Positions 10,725 through 22,133 of a DNA stretch of 64,000 nucleotides are shown one piece after another (position 1 is the stretch's first letter; the number at the start of each line of letters is the position of its first letter). This stretch comes from Phanerochaete sordida (Eukaryota > Basidiomycota > Agaricomycetes > Polyporales > Phanerochaetaceae). The notes under the pieces were generated by a model that saw nothing but the letters and a program-made list of their open reading frames with translations, was not told the origin of the DNA and ran no database searches. The position numbers and the translations under genes are program-made. The stretch covers positions 1-64,000 of the forward strand of contig BPQB01000060.1 of assembly GCA_019973155.2 (NCBI GenBank). Reading direction: 5' to 3'.

Positions 10725-11683
10725 GATGCTGCGCAGGTGGCTGTGGACGGCGAGGAAGCTATTCTCTGTCGCGGACGTCGGAGAGCAAGAGGGATGTGGT
10801 CGTCTAGTTTTCGAGACTGGCTGCGAAATCCACAAGGACCCCGAAGACCGGGACCCCACCAGGTGCGTCCCTCGACGCCCAAGGTAAGGTGTCGCAAGAC
10901 ATCGACCGCGATTGCATGGAAAGAAGCGGTGGGTGAGCGGACAAGGCACGAAAGGTACGACGCACAATCGCGAGACCTCTGAAGTAAGGGTTCGCAAGTG
11001 TCCATTGACAGTAAGTAAAATCGATACGTACCGGAGGGGAAGGATACGCTGCCCTTCCTCCAGTGTGACCTCGGTGTCCGCAAATCCAATAAGCTTGAGC
11101 ATAGAAACAGACAACTATTAGACGAATCCAGAGGCGATGAGGACTCTCCATAAGCCTGAACGCGTGAGATCGTGCAAAGCGTCGAAGAGGACGACTACGA
11201 CGGAGAGGTCACGTGATACCCGCCCGCTTGTATATATCGAACATCGGTCAACAAGGCTCACACATCTCGCCAATGCCCTCAAAAATGGTGGAAATCTGAG
11301 AGACGTGTACAACTGCAGTCCTATATGAATTTGAGGTCCAGATGCGGGGGTGGTGCGCAAGCTTTGGCAGTACCCAGAAAAATGCGTGTCAAGGGACCCC
11401 GGACACTTACTCCCTTCCGGCCCTTGCTGAGGTCCGTGTCAGCGATTCGGAACGCGCACCCCTCTTGTCGGGGAGTGGATGGAGTTCGCAAGGCGTTGTT
11501 GGAGTCCGCCCGGCCCTCGTGGTTCGTCTTGGGCGCCTAATCATCAGCACCCGTGTGTCAGTGCGCGCCTGCTGGCGCCTCTTAAAGCGCAGGGGCAGGC
11601 AGGGGCAGAGGACACATGTCCCTCACGACCCCCCACGCCGTATACCATCCTCACAGCCTGTACTATACCTCGCACTAGCCAGA
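10725..11683. other. intergenic between formin-like and cupin genes
   Basis: A possible 5' exon of the formin-like gene (11032-11114) lies here, with a GTACGT donor. TATATAT near 11230 may serve either gene. No other gene seen. Divergent promoters for the two genes are likely. Confidence 0.35.
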
Positions 11684-12056
11684 ATGCTTGACAAAATCAT
11701 ATCCAAGTCAAACGACCCCATCAAGTGCGGGAAGAAAGAGGTCCAGTCCTGGGGCTTCAAACACGTCTTCACCTGGACCGACGGTCCGTGAGTAGCCGCC
11801 CCGCACTCCTGGATGCTTCCGCTCACCTTCCCCGCACTTTTCGCACAGAAACACACACTACAAGCCCCACACGCACTCGGGGCTAACCACTCATCTCATC
11901 GTTAACGGCGATTTCACAATGGCCTTCCCCGAGGACGGGCCTGAGAACAAGACAACCTACGGACCCGGATCCCGGGTCGACGTCCCCGCCGGAAAGGTCC
12001 ACGAAGTATGGGTCGGGGAAAAGGGCTGCACATATGTCATAGGCGAATGCGCCTAA
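11684..12056 (+). CDS. small single-domain cupin protein
   Basis: Two exons, 11684-11787 and 11849-12056, around a 61-bp GT-AG intron, give 103 aa. The sequence runs KEVQSWGFKHVFTWTDGP, then HYKPHTHSGLTTHLIVNGDF, then PGSRVDVPAGKVHEVWVGEK and CTYVIGE. This is a minimal double-stranded beta-helix with His residues of cupin motif 1 (HxHSG) and motif 2 (PAGKVHEV) as likely metal ligands. It is of normal length for the small cupins of basidiomycetes. The substrate is unknown; a role in sensing or turning over a small molecule is only possible. It lies in the unduplicated centre of the first inverted duplication. Confidence 0.8.
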
Positions 12057-12361
12057 AGCATCGCGGGAGCTGCGAACGACCAATCATGTATTTTTATAGC
12101 CCGAACAAGCACCTGGTGCTGCTGTTAGTACTGACGCGTGTCGAGCTCCGAGACTTGACAACAGTCAGTCCACTGTCCAGGAAACTCTGCACGCGCGACC
12201 ACATGCAGTGCGTGCGCGATGAATTGTAAGGGCAAAAATCTGGGTCCGTTAAGAAGTGATGGTACAAAGGAGTGTGCAGCCGTCGCATCTCGCAGACGAT
12301 ATCTTGCGCTGACTGTCGTGCCGCCGATCCACAGATGTAATCCCGCCTTCTAGCCTCCCAA
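12057..12361. other. intergenic, no gene seen
   Basis: A 305-base spacer between the converging cupin and membrane-protein genes; no motif seen. Confidence 0.3.
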
Positions 12362-12814
12362 TCAAACAAACCACCACATGCCATCCTTTGACGACGTCGA
12401 GAACCGACCCTCCTGCTTCGCGCACGCGAACGTGGGCTTCGGCAGCGGCAGCACGTCGTCGATCGAGTCCGCGGACGTCTCCGCCTCCTTCACGAAGATC
12501 GACGCATCGCCCTTCTCAAGGTCTTTCTCGGGCGACCCTGGCATGGGCGTGTGCAGCGCGCCGTCTCGCGGGGACTGCGGGGATGGGAACGCCACGGCGG
12601 CGGCGGCCCTCGCGCGGCGTCGCACTTCGGCGCGTTGGCGCTGGCGCGCGAGGAGCGGATGGATCCACGCCCAGTACACCGCGGCACTCAGCCCGATGAG
12701 GAACGCGAACGCGAGGACGCAGACGAAAGCGATGGCGACTAGGGGCGGGGTGAGCGTTGGGCTGACACGATTCAGGGGCAGCGCAGCCGTACCTGGGTTG
12801 AATCCGGAAGACAT
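12362..12814 (-). CDS. small single-pass membrane protein (copy 2)
   Basis: Exons 12793-12814 and 12362-12738 around a 54-bp GT-AG intron give 132 aa. It begins MSSGFNP, then a membrane segment (VAIAFVCVLAFAFLIGLSAA), then a basic, alanine/arginine-rich stretch (RQRQRAEVRRRARAAAA). The tail carries TPMPGSPEKDLEKG, an acidic patch and an end GMWWFV. It is the mirror-image partner of 8154-8544. The two share intron position, membrane segment, the GSPEKDL motif and the MWW end, but diverge between them. The basic stretch after the membrane segment suggests that side is cytosolic (positive-inside rule). A frame unspliced to 12919 also exists but is not conserved in the partner. Function unknown. 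Confidence 0.65.
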   Translation of the reverse strand: MSSGFNPGTAALPLNRVSPTLTPPLVAIAFVCVLAFAFLIGLSAAVYWAWIHPLLARQRQRAEVRRRARAAAAVAFPSPQSPRDGALHTPMPGSPEKDLEKGDASIFVKEAETSADSIDDVLPLPKPTFACAKQEGRFSTSSKDGMWWFV

Positions 12815-13119
12815 CGTGTGGCGTAGGGTCGGATGTGGCGAAGGCGGTTTGCTGGATATGGGGCTTGGTGGATGATGGTGAGAGCGAATAAAGGGGCTGA
12901 GGAACGTGCGAGAGGCCATCGAGCAGCATATATGCGTGATTTGAATCGAGACTACTCGACGCCTGAGAGGCTGACTCGCAACACGCTCTCAGGTGAGTAT
13001 GGTCAGATTTGTAACACGATATCTAGACTCATTGACGATTGTATTTTGGCGAACTGTGGGGATAGAAGGCGTAGCCCACGCGCACGACGTCTAGATCTGC
13101 CTAGATGTTGTGGCGAAGC

Positions 13120-14215
13120 ATCTTGTCCTGTCCTCCGGATGCAACTGACCTCGATGGTTGTGGTGGATCGCGGGAGGCTCACAGACAACGGAGAGGAGGA
13201 TCGCGCGGATGCCAGCCTCACGCACAGCAGCTGGAGGGGTACTTAAGACCTCGCCACCTCGCCAGCACTCCCCAGTTACTCTTGATTCTGCACCGCTACG
13301 TATCTGCACCACGCCCCGCACGTACGCCCGCACATACGCCATGCCTTTCACCTGGACCAACATCCACATGTCTCGTCCGACCCCGCTGGCGGCCGTCGAC
13401 CTCATGGACATCAACAACGTCACCGCCCGCACCGTCGCCCGTCCTCCGCGCTCGTCGTCTCTCCGCAACATCCAGCAGGCGCAGGCCGTCCGCCCCTCGA
13501 TGAAGCTGATCCCGCTGAGCGTCGCAGCCGCGCGCGACGACGTCCGGCGCCGTGCCGAAGGGTTCGAGATGCAGCACAAACGGTTGCATCTCGCGCTCAT
13601 GAGGTGCGATATTCGGGCCTAAGAACCCGGCTTTATTCGCTTTCATTTTATTTCTGCGTGGGCCTCGGTCGCGACGGCGGTAGTGCGCGCGCCGCTCGTC
13701 CGGCTGGGTGTCCTTTGTGTTCCATGGCCGCTGATCGGCCCGCCTGCGTCTGTCGTCCGCCCTGCTGTACATACCACGCCCCGACGCTCCCTTGAGCTAG
13801 GGGCAGCCGATGTGCGCTGATGCTCGCTTTGCCAACAGCACAGGGCGACGCTCGACACCTCCGACCTCACCGACCTCACGCGGCGCTACGACGACTCGAC
13901 GACAGCAACGACGATCGCGACCCGACAAGGAGGCCTGTGGCATGCCGGTGTAGGCCGCACTGTGTATTGTCATGGGTCTTCGTGAGCCCGGGGTGCGGCC
14001 GCCCCGGTATCTCACACGGGCCTAGGGCCGCCAGACGACCCTGGCGGCGGGCCCGTCCCGAGGGATAGGGATGGCTGACAGCGAGCTGTCAGCCGTCCCG
14101 GCGCAGGCTTCTTCGTAGCCCCTCGGGACCAGTACCTCGTCGGGCGCGAGCCTGGCGGGGGAAGCTAACATGCGCATGGCCCAGAGGTAGGTCTTTCGTT
14201 TTAGTGAGTCTTGAA
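13120..14215 (-). repeat. high-identity inverted repeat block, right copy
   Basis: The reverse-complement partner of 6605-7700. It carries the 93-aa gene and about 600 bases of its 3' flank, nearly identical in both copies even where no frame is conserved. Identity falls off inward, toward the membrane-protein gene, and outward, toward the P450. Confidence 0.8.
13341..13622 (+). CDS. 93-aa protein of unknown function (copy 2)
   Basis: A single-exon frame from ATG 13341, nearly identical to the protein at 7227-7508. The visible differences are an Ala for Thr near residue 33 and Arg/Ser for Cys/Thr near residue 52. It is basic with no recognised domain; the C-terminal third (AAARDDVRRRAEGFEMQHKR) is probably helical. 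TATA-like TACTTAAG is near 13240. It is divergent from the membrane-protein gene at 12814, as on the other arm, so the pair probably shares a control region. Longer upstream frames are not conserved. Confidence 0.6.
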   Translation: MPFTWTNIHMSRPTPLAAVDLMDINNVTARTVARPPRSSSLRNIQQAQAVRPSMKLIPLSVAAARDDVRRRAEGFEMQHKRLHLALMRCDIRA

Positions 14216-14493
14216 GTCGCGGATGGGATGTAGCTGCACACAGAGGTTTTTGTCAATCAATGATATACTCCTGAGACATTGCACAAGACGTTTATGAATG
14301 CGCGAAAGATTCGAGATATTGTGCAGCCGGTTACAGTGGTCCAACTTGAAAAAGAAAACAATGAGTGAAGTCGTCTCGTCCACAGCGATGCTGAAAGTGT
14401 ATGCATGAGGCCTATAATCTCCAAAGTTCAGTTCGCTGTTGTACGTACATGTCATTGAGCCCACGGAAGAAAAGCATGACGTCGACGCTGTGT
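14216..14493. other. intergenic, no gene seen
   Basis: The spacer between the repeat block and the end of P450 B. It shows weak remnants of similarity to 6580-6610 at its inner edge. Confidence 0.3.
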
Positions 14494-16750
14494 TTAACTG
14501 CCAGGCGTCCGTGTCATGCTTTCGAGCCCCTCCAAGCGTGGCTTGAACTTGACCTTGAACGGCTTCGGGTGCCTGAGAGGACGACGTTTATTTGTCACAT
14601 CGCGAAGTAGACTGACGCGGATCGCGGACTCACCAGAACTTCCGAGCCTCGCACTCACGCGTAGGCTCTACTACGTTCCCCATCTCGTCGACAGGCTTCT
14701 CGATAGAGAATGCGGCGAGCATGTGAGAGATGTACAGGAACAACGCAATCTGCGCGAAGTATCGCCCGGGACAGATCCTGCGACCGAAGCCGAATGCCTG
14801 CGACGGGTCTGGCACTGACGGGTCTAGCGTGCCTTCCGCGGTCAGGAAGCGCTCAGGCTTGAAGGCCTCAGGGTCGGGGTAGCGCTCTTCGTCGTGCAGG
14901 ATCGCCCTATATAAACACGGATCAGTACGAGGGGCGTGGAGTGCAGCGACAGCGATGCAGACCAGACGTTTCCGATAACCAGGCTGCCCTCCGGGATGAA
15001 GTAGCCCTCGTACCAGTCGTCGGCGGTGGATCGGTGGGGCACGGCTGGTGGACGGACGTTAGACACGACAAGAAATCCAGCGAAGGGACACATCTGCTAA
15101 CCTACGGGGCCTATCGGCCGCCATCTGGGATGCGGTTAGTGGTGGTCGCAGCCTATGCAGGAGACGGGCACGTACCGCAGTAGCTCCTTGACGATAGAGG
15201 CCGTGTATGGAAGCGAGTCCTGATCGGCGATGTCGGGAAGGCGGTCTCTGCCGACTACTCGGTCCAGTTCCTCCTGCGCCCTCTGCTGCACTTCCGGGAA
15301 GAGGAGCATAGCAAGGACGAAGTTGGCGAGAGCGAATGTCGTCTGCGGGGTGCCAATGGCATGAATGAGACTGTTCGTTGCTGCAGATTTTGCACTCACC
15401 GTGTCAGATCCAGCTAGCAGAAATGATGGTCAGCACTGCACCGAGAGTACTCGCAGTGTACTCACTGTAGGCGGTTCCAGTGACGCAGATAATGTCCTCT
15501 TCCACAGTGCTATCTTCCACACTGTTGTCATTCAATCTATCCTCAAACTCGCGAATGAGGTCCGATGCCACGCAGGGCCTCGACTTTCCAGACATCTACA
15601 GAAGATCTTTGAGCGATCTTGTGGTTGATTGAGTCAAATATGTTTGACCTACGACGTCCGACTTGACCTCCTGGTAAGGGTCTTCATGCATCCGAGAAAC
15701 CCACCTCCCCCAAACCGCACCTTGTCGTTTGAACCCGACGCCGGGTAGCCATGACGGTAGGTACTTCACTGTTAATTTTGCTCAGTCAGACAAGATCTTA
15801 CTAGACGATCGCCAGACGTACAGATGGGTATCAAGTCGACTGAAAATGAATGAGCAGTGGTACGGCGAAAGGCGTGCAGTCCACACACCAAGAAACGCGC
15901 CCGCATCGGCGAGGTCGGCGAAGGTCTTCACGGCTTTTTCTATAGGTTCCATGGTCGCGTTATCGCGGGGATCGAGATCCATCGCGTATACGACATCTAG
16001 GACAGTGGTACCGGGGACGCTAGACATAGCTCACTCAGCATATGCACGTATCGGTATCGCGTACGACGTGTACACACCGACGAAAGTGCTTCAGAAACCC
16101 ATCCGGTGACTCAAGCAACATCTGGGTCAGCGAGCGAGCGCCCTTCATCAACTTGCCATGGTATGCAGGCAGGACCTGCGGCTTGAAGTGTTGGTGGAAC
16201 ATGCGGCGGCGTAGTCGCCATAGTTCGCCGTAGGGTGTCAGCCCGAAGTTCCTGTGCCAGCCGACTCTGGAACCGTGGTCAGCGACACAACTGAGCAAGT
16301 ATGGGGAAACGTAACTTACAATTCAGTCGCCATCACCGCGGACGTCCTGCGAGGACATGTCGTCAGCAAGAGCCAAGAAGCAGGACTGAGGAGCAGGAAC
16401 CTGTCTGAATAGATGCGCGACCGTTCTTCAAATATTTCCTTGGCATCTTTGTACTTGTTCAGAACCACCAAGCGCCTTCCCAGCACGGTGAAAGAGACGA
16501 TGTTGGAATCTGTGGTGAAGTTGATTTGGGTCAATTCTTCTAGAGGAGAGTCTCACGTACTGTATTCGCGACCCCATCTCGCGAAGGTGAACCAGCTATA
16601 TTCCTTGGGTGCATCCAGGAGGTTGCCGAGGATAGGCAGCCCAGGTGGACCAGGAGGGTAGCGATGCTGTTTTGCATTACGTCGAGACGCCGCGACAATG
16701 GCGAGGACAAGGCACACGAGGCCGATTGCGAGAGGCGCCCTCTCGAGCAT
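14494..16750 (-). CDS. cytochrome P450 monooxygenase (gene B)
   Basis: A multi-exon microsomal P450 of about 510 aa, reading from ATG 16750 to TAA 14494. Order: N-terminal anchor, [73 protein letters not shown] (I-helix), VVGRDRLPD, ExxR as KELLR, FKPERF, FGFGRRICPGRYFA (14762-14794), and KPFKVKFKPRLEG in the last exon. The 18-nt microexon is at 15822-15839. All introns are joinable, so it is probably functional. It is the inverted counterpart of gene A and shares its gene plan. They are clearly paralogs but far more diverged than the repeat block between them. Substrate unknown. Confidence 0.9.
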
Positions 16751-16813
16751 ATCGGCGCGGCGAGATGGGTGTGGGGGTAAAGACGTTCTCAGCGCAGGCG
16801 TGCGATGGCTAGT

Positions 16814-16821
16814 GCTATATA
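16814..16821 (-). promoter_or_regulatory. TATA box of P450 B
   Basis: TATATAGC on the minus strand, about 65 bases before the ATG at 16750. Confidence 0.45.
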
Positions 16822-17229
16822 GACTGACTCTCCAATGCTCGCGTCGTGGGACGTGATGCTAGGACGCTACATCGCGCAGCAGATTAGCAGAGGGACCCCC
16901 ACTGGAAACGAGTGACGTACGTGGCCTGGTTTGCTTGTGCAACTGATCGGGTGCCTGCAAGCATGGGCCAGTCTGGGATAAGGCGAGCAGCGTGCACGGT
17001 TTGCTGATTTGTCGATACAATATCCGTGCGCATCCGAGCCTGCAGCCGAGAACGATAATGCAACAGCGCGCCCCGCTGGTCCCAGGCCTCGCTTGGGTGC
17101 ATGACCGCGACATCTGCCCTGACACTCCACCGTTTATAGACGAGGCGGTGACAAGAAGTTCTGAAGCTCCTGCATTATTGCGGTCCGCGCCTTGCGAATA
17201 GGTTAGACACCAGACGAAGCGCGAACAAG
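16822..17229. other. no supported gene
   Basis: Overlapping short frames on the minus strand may be remains of the relic at 17230-17370 (the region where its later exons should be), but no P450 block is convincing. Confidence 0.3.
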
Positions 17230-17370
17230 GCATGCAGATGTAGAGCAATACCTGTGGGAAACGGTAGCCCGAACGCCATTTGAAGATTTTTTGGGGAAGT
17301 TCAAAATCTCAATCTCGCGCCCCAACACCTTGAAGTAGGCGGTCGATCGTGAGACTTTCGCAGACGCCAT
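17230..17370 (-). pseudogene. cytochrome P450 relic 4 (exon 2)
   Basis: On the minus strand one frame reads YFKVLGREIEILN. After a slip it reads KIFKWRSGYRFPQ and ends before a GT. Together these match P450 exon 2 (FKVLGxxxVVLN ... EIFERRSRxYSDR). No other exon survives clearly. It is an isolated dead fragment between genes B and C. Confidence 0.55.
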
Positions 17371-18497
17371 CGACCTCGAGGGCCAGCTCGCAAAGAAGAC
17401 AAGGACGAGCCATACCGTGATCAGAGCTCATGTTGCGAGATTATACCAAGAAAATTGTTTGGGCCCGTTGGGGAGGTTTCATACGAGCGGGAGGCAAGCC
17501 CGCGAAACCGGAGATACGTCGGACCTGCTATGGCTAGCGTCAGCAGGAGCGCAGAAGTTGAGCATGGCAGCGCTTGAGGAGAGAAATGGTGGGGTGGCGA
17601 CGGGAATCAGAACAGCCTATTATGTAAATCGCACTCACCTGCACACAATTGAGTCTCACGAGCCTCGAGTACCCCTAGCCCAACAAATGCATATGTCCTC
17701 AAACCTGCTCCCTGCTAACCCACGACCTTGCGTGCTTTGTGCTCGACTGCCAGTGCTCGTCTCCATTTACTGACTCAGCTACTAGGCAGTGACACGACCG
17801 CTACGTACCACCCCCGCCATTTCGGTGCAGCGTAATTTCCCTCTCTCGCACCTTTTTCTGTGTTTTGGTAGTGGTATCGGCGACACGTCGTCCGCTGCTG
17901 GCGTCCCGGGTAGCTCCGCCCCCGCGGGGACGAGCGGACATCAATTTGAATCCTTACCCCGCGGGTAAAAATCCTAGCTCCACTCTTTCCGATTGATGCT
18001 CCGACGGCCGGCTGGTTTCTTCACTCCGCGCCACTACCGCCTCGCAAAACCAGGGACCGCCTTTGCGCGTTCACCTTTCGCCGGCGCAGTTTTTGCTGGC
18101 GCGAAAGCTTCAACGCGCATGGCTACCTTGAGCTCGTTCCTGACCACGTCGTTATGGTGCGGACCGCCCTGGCCGTAGCAAGCAAATTCACAGAACTCTC
18201 GCGATGCAACAGGCTGACCTCTGCTCAACGGCCGTGCGTCTGCACTGCACCGTTATCCAGTTGGCATGTTTTTGGTAGGTGATGCAGTCCTAACAGTGAT
18301 CTATCTGTCGTGACGCCGTCTCTCTGCCCAGTCTACTAGCAACCTGTGCGGCACAATCATGGCGTTGGCGGGCTTGCCGCCGCCGCCTGGGGCCATACAC
18401 CCTGTGCCGTCGACGCGGTCCCTTGTTCACCGGCTCAATATTTGTCGTATGTGCGAGGCTATTGCGGACTATTCGACTTATGTGCGACGCGCCGATG
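17371..18497. other. intergenic, no gene seen
   Basis: About 1.1 kb upstream of P450 C; short frames only. Confidence 0.3.
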
Positions 18498-18505
18498 TTT
18501 ATAAG
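18498..18505 (+). promoter_or_regulatory. TATA box of P450 C
   Basis: TTTATAAG, about 55 bases before the ATG at 18556. Confidence 0.45.
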
Positions 18506-18555
18506 CCTCAGCGTCGGCTGCGTCTCAGGCCCAGACTCTCACGAAATACCTCGCC

Positions 18556-20597
18556 ATGGCCATCCTCGAAACTCTAGCTCTCATCGTCGCTACCTTCTTT
18601 GCTATCCAATTTTTCAAGCAGCAGCGGCGTCGGTACCCCCCTGGCCCAAAAGGGCTGCCAGTCGTGGGCAACATGTTCGACGTGCCACTCGAGAACGGCT
18701 GGCGCATATTCAGAGATTGGTCCCGCGAATATGGTAAGAACTTTTGGTACAAATACTGCACTCTTAATCACGATATCATTGTAGGGTCTGACATTGTCCA
18801 CGCTGAGACTCTTGGCATGCACATCGTCGTCGTGAACAGCGCCAAAGCAGCCAAAGATCTCTTCGACGGCAGGCCGCATATTTACAGCGACAAGTACACC
18901 TATTTCCCTCCCGTTACACTGCTCTTCTAACATAACACGTAGAGACCGATCCACCATGGTCCTCGAGCTGTCCGGCTGGCGGCGTGCCTGGGCGTCGATA
19001 CCGTACGGGGACTCCTGGCGCGAGCACCGCAGGATTTTCAACCGTCACTTCCGCACGAGCGCCCTCACACGGTACCACCCGAGGCAGGCGAAGGCAGCGC
19101 ATCGGCTGCTGCAGCTGCTGCTCGATGCACCACAGGATTTCGCGTCGCATATTCGATAGTACGTCCTTATGTGGGATCAAATCGGGCTCCTTGGCTGATA
19201 AAAGGGAAGTGCGTCGGGCTCCGCGATCCTTGACGTGGTCTATGCGTTTGATGCACTTCCAGGTGACCCGCGCCTCGACCTTGTGGAACGTGCAATGGAG
19301 ACGCTGGCCGAGATTCTGCACGCAGGCGTCTTCCTGCTGGACGTCTTCCCAATCTGTAAGATCCGTCGTCTCGTCCTCACAGGCCGATCTTGATATTCTT
19401 TCAGTGAAGCACGTTCCCGCATGGCTCCCTGGCGCACAGTTCAAGCGCAAGGCCGCAGGATACAAGAAGCTTGTCGACGCTATGTTCGAGGTGCCTTATG
19501 CGCAGCTCAAAGCAGATATGGTACGCCTTGGTCATACAGCGCGAGCAGTCTCTGATTCCACTTGATCCGGTGACCAGCAAGAAGGCAAGGCCCAGCCCTG
19601 CTTGACGACTTCCCTTCTATTCGACTGCGACAGTGACCCCACCCCTGAGCGCGATGAGATACTCATGAATATCGCGGGGACGGCGTATGCTGCTGGATCG
19701 GACACGGTGCGTCCGTCACAGATTAACTCTTACCTTATCGCTGACTCGCTACAGTCCGTGTCCACGCTAGGCATATTTGTCCTCGCTATGGTGCTGTATC
19801 CCGAGGTACAGTCGTTCGTGCAGGAAGAGATTGATCGCGTGGTTGGCCGCGATCGTTTGCCCGAGATATCAGATCGCGGCGCGCTCCCGAGAGTCACTGC
19901 GCTGATACAGGAGGTGCTAAGGTGCGCCGACCTGGCTTCTTTGCTATTTTGACGACGTTGATTTATATCGCAGATGGCACCAGCCTTTGCCACTTGGTGC
20001 GCCACTTTTTTCTTCGCGAGCCACGGCTATAGTTGACAAATGATACCCAGGTCTCCCGCATCGCGCGATGGTCGATGATGAATACAACGGATACCACATC
20101 CCCGCAGGCTCAGTCGTCCTTGGAAACGCATGGCACGCCAGCCCTCCTCTCCCTCTCGTCTTCCACTAACCTCGTCTTCAGGGCGATCCTCCACGACGGA
20201 GCCACCTACCCTGACCCGACAGCCTTCAACCCGAACCGCTTCCTCGCCGCCGACGGCGCGCTGCGTAGCGACGTGCCCTTCCCGACGGAGGTCTTCGGCT
20301 TCGGCCGGCGCATCTGCCCCGGGCGCCACTTCGCGATGGACACGCTCTTCCTCACCGTCGCGAGCATCCTCGCGGTGTTCCGCATCGAGCATGCTGTGGA
20401 CGACGGCGGAAGAGAAGTCGAAGTGCAGGAGGCGTTCACGCCCCATGGGCTCAGGTAAGCGCTCTGCGCTGGGAAGCGATGGAGGACAAGAGGGCTGATG
20501 CTGGTCTTATAGTCAAGCAGAGCCGTTCAAGGCCCATTTTGCGCCGCGCTATGCTGGAGCGGAGGATCTTGTTCGGGCTACTGCTGTCATGGACTGA
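18556..20597 (+). CDS. cytochrome P450 monooxygenase (gene C)
   Basis: A multi-exon microsomal P450 with anchor MAILETLALIVATFFAIQFF, then RRYPPGPKGLPVVGN and SDIVHAETLGMHIVVVN. Further on: WRRAWASIPYGDSWREHRR, KHVPAWLPGAQFKRK, AGTAYAAGSDT (I-helix), ExxR as QEVLR, FNPNRF, and FGFGRRICPGRHFA (about 20294-20335). The last exon ends DLVRATAVMD. It differs from the other seven genes. The region that is an 18-nt microexon elsewhere is fused here to the exon before it (LLDVFPI), so one intron is missing. One intron (20133-20181) starts with GC instead of GT. It seems intact. It is the most diverged member, with the nearby pseudogene at 21067 as closest relative at the C-terminus. Confidence 0.88.
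20133..20181 (+). other. non-canonical GC-AG intron in P450 C
   Basis: The exon ends GGAAACGCATG and the next bases are GCACGC; the acceptor is CTTCAG. Splicing here restores the conserved NAW-AILHDG join seen in the paralogs, whose introns at this place begin GT. The only GT nearby would leave a 24-nt intron. Length is 49 nt, like its neighbours. Confidence 0.7.
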
Positions 20598-21066
20598 CGG
20601 ATATCAAAGACTGTTGCTGCGACTGCACTGGTCGTCGACGTATGCAGGGGCACTGCTTCTCGTAATTCCATTATATTTATAGGCACACTTGCTAATAATC
20701 GAGATTTTGCACTGCTCGATAGATATTTGATGACATTCCTGCGGCTCACCGCGTGATATGGTTCATTGTGTCCTCAAGTCCACTCGAACGGTGACTTTCC
20801 ACGCGGTAAGAGCAAACTTTAGCCGCTGATATGCGGTATCTTTTTGCCCACAGGGCGACCACCGACGACAATGCTACCTATGAGCGCCACAGCCCGCACA
20901 AGCGACAGCGTACAAGACGCATACCGCACCCTGTTCAATCGCTCGCACAAAGCTCGCTCGCAATCTTCGTCGAACGGCGTTTCTCCTTCTAGCAAGCGCC
21001 AGCCGGAACGGACTGTGGCGTCATGTCGACAGAGCCCTGGATTTCACCTACACGACTTACCTCGCG
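20598..21066. other. intergenic and decayed P450 5' region
   Basis: No gene seen. The right half may be the unrecognisable 5' part of the pseudogene that follows. Confidence 0.3.
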
Positions 21067-21453
21067 GTGACCTTCCTCTCGCCGAAGCAGTGGCAGACAG
21101 GCAGACAACAACCCACGCAAGACGTGCGCGGCCTCTTGCGCATCCCCGATGCAGCGCCAGACAGCGCTTGCGCGCGCCCCGGGCGACATTTTGCGCTGGA
21201 CACGCTGTTCCTGGCCATTTCAAGCATGCTTCTGACCTACACCATCGAGAAGGACGAGGACGAGCACGGACGCGAGGTCGACGTCAAAGAAGATTTCACT
21301 GCCCAGGCGTTGAGGTAAGCGCTGTAATTCCTCACAGCAGCCAGTGTCGCTCATGTTATTCTTAGCTTACCGGCGCCGTTCAAAGCGCATTTTAAGCCCA
21401 GATCTTCTGGATGCGAAGCTCTGATACGTGTGGCGGCACTCACTGACGCCTGA
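21067..21453 (+). pseudogene. cytochrome P450 pseudogene D (3' end)
   Basis: Only the haem-side end remains. The frame reads CARPGRHFALDTLFLAISSM where an intact gene has FGFGRRICPGRHFA. The FxxGxR half of the haem loop has been lost and the Cys has moved. A joinable intron leads to a last exon with PAPFKAHFKPRSSG and a stop at 21451-21453. The C-terminal exons resemble gene C (VDDGGREVEV versus DEHGREVDV), pointing to a tandem copy of C. No ExxR or I-helix was found upstream. Confidence 0.75.
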
Positions 21454-22133
21454 AAGGCGCAGAGGTGGCTTGTGTCGATATGTATGTACACCCCCAAACT
21501 AGTCTATTATGCCAATATGGATCCATTGTCGCAGCGAAATTTAGCGCAATCCAGTCGTTAAAAACGCTGGAGGTATCGATCGGCAACAAAAGGTTAAGCC
21601 CATGCTGTCGCCTTGTGCGGCATTCAATGTTTTGACGGTCGTTGTAAGACTTCATAGGTGGCGTCTGCCGCGTCGAAGACAAAAAAACGCGCTATGCATG
21701 ATCAAGTCAACGGCCACCACGCACCGCATTCCAGTCATTTCGTTGTGCCGTCTTGTAGATAACGTAGTCTGCGCGAGCACGATTTCTCTCTGTTATGGCT
21801 TTTTTGCAGTACTTCTGCGCTGCTTTGGTAGTCGCTCTAGTAGTACTGGTGTTGGAGACACCTTGTCCGTGCTGCTGCTGTCATGGCAGGATGGCGTTCG
21901 GAGTAGTGTCTCAATTTTCACTGGACCTCTGAAACGGACTATCCTACACAATTCCGTACTAATTACATGGAATGCTGCCATCAACCAATACTCTGTTACC
22001 AGATAATAATGCCGCCCCATAAAGTGCCCGTCCAACACTGCGACATTGCGCGTGACATGCCCCGGAGTAGCTTCAATATCTTCGGGTCGAAACTGACGGC
22101 TTCTCTTGCTATAGAAGAAAAACAGACTAGCGT
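21454..22133. other. intergenic, no gene seen
   Basis: A spacer between converging P450 D (relic) and E. AT-richer than the genes; no motif seen. Confidence 0.3.

Noticed and set aside
9845..11089. 414-codon minus-strand frame over the formin gene
   Set aside because: It is a shadow frame. The conserved formin residues lie in other frames that join through introns.
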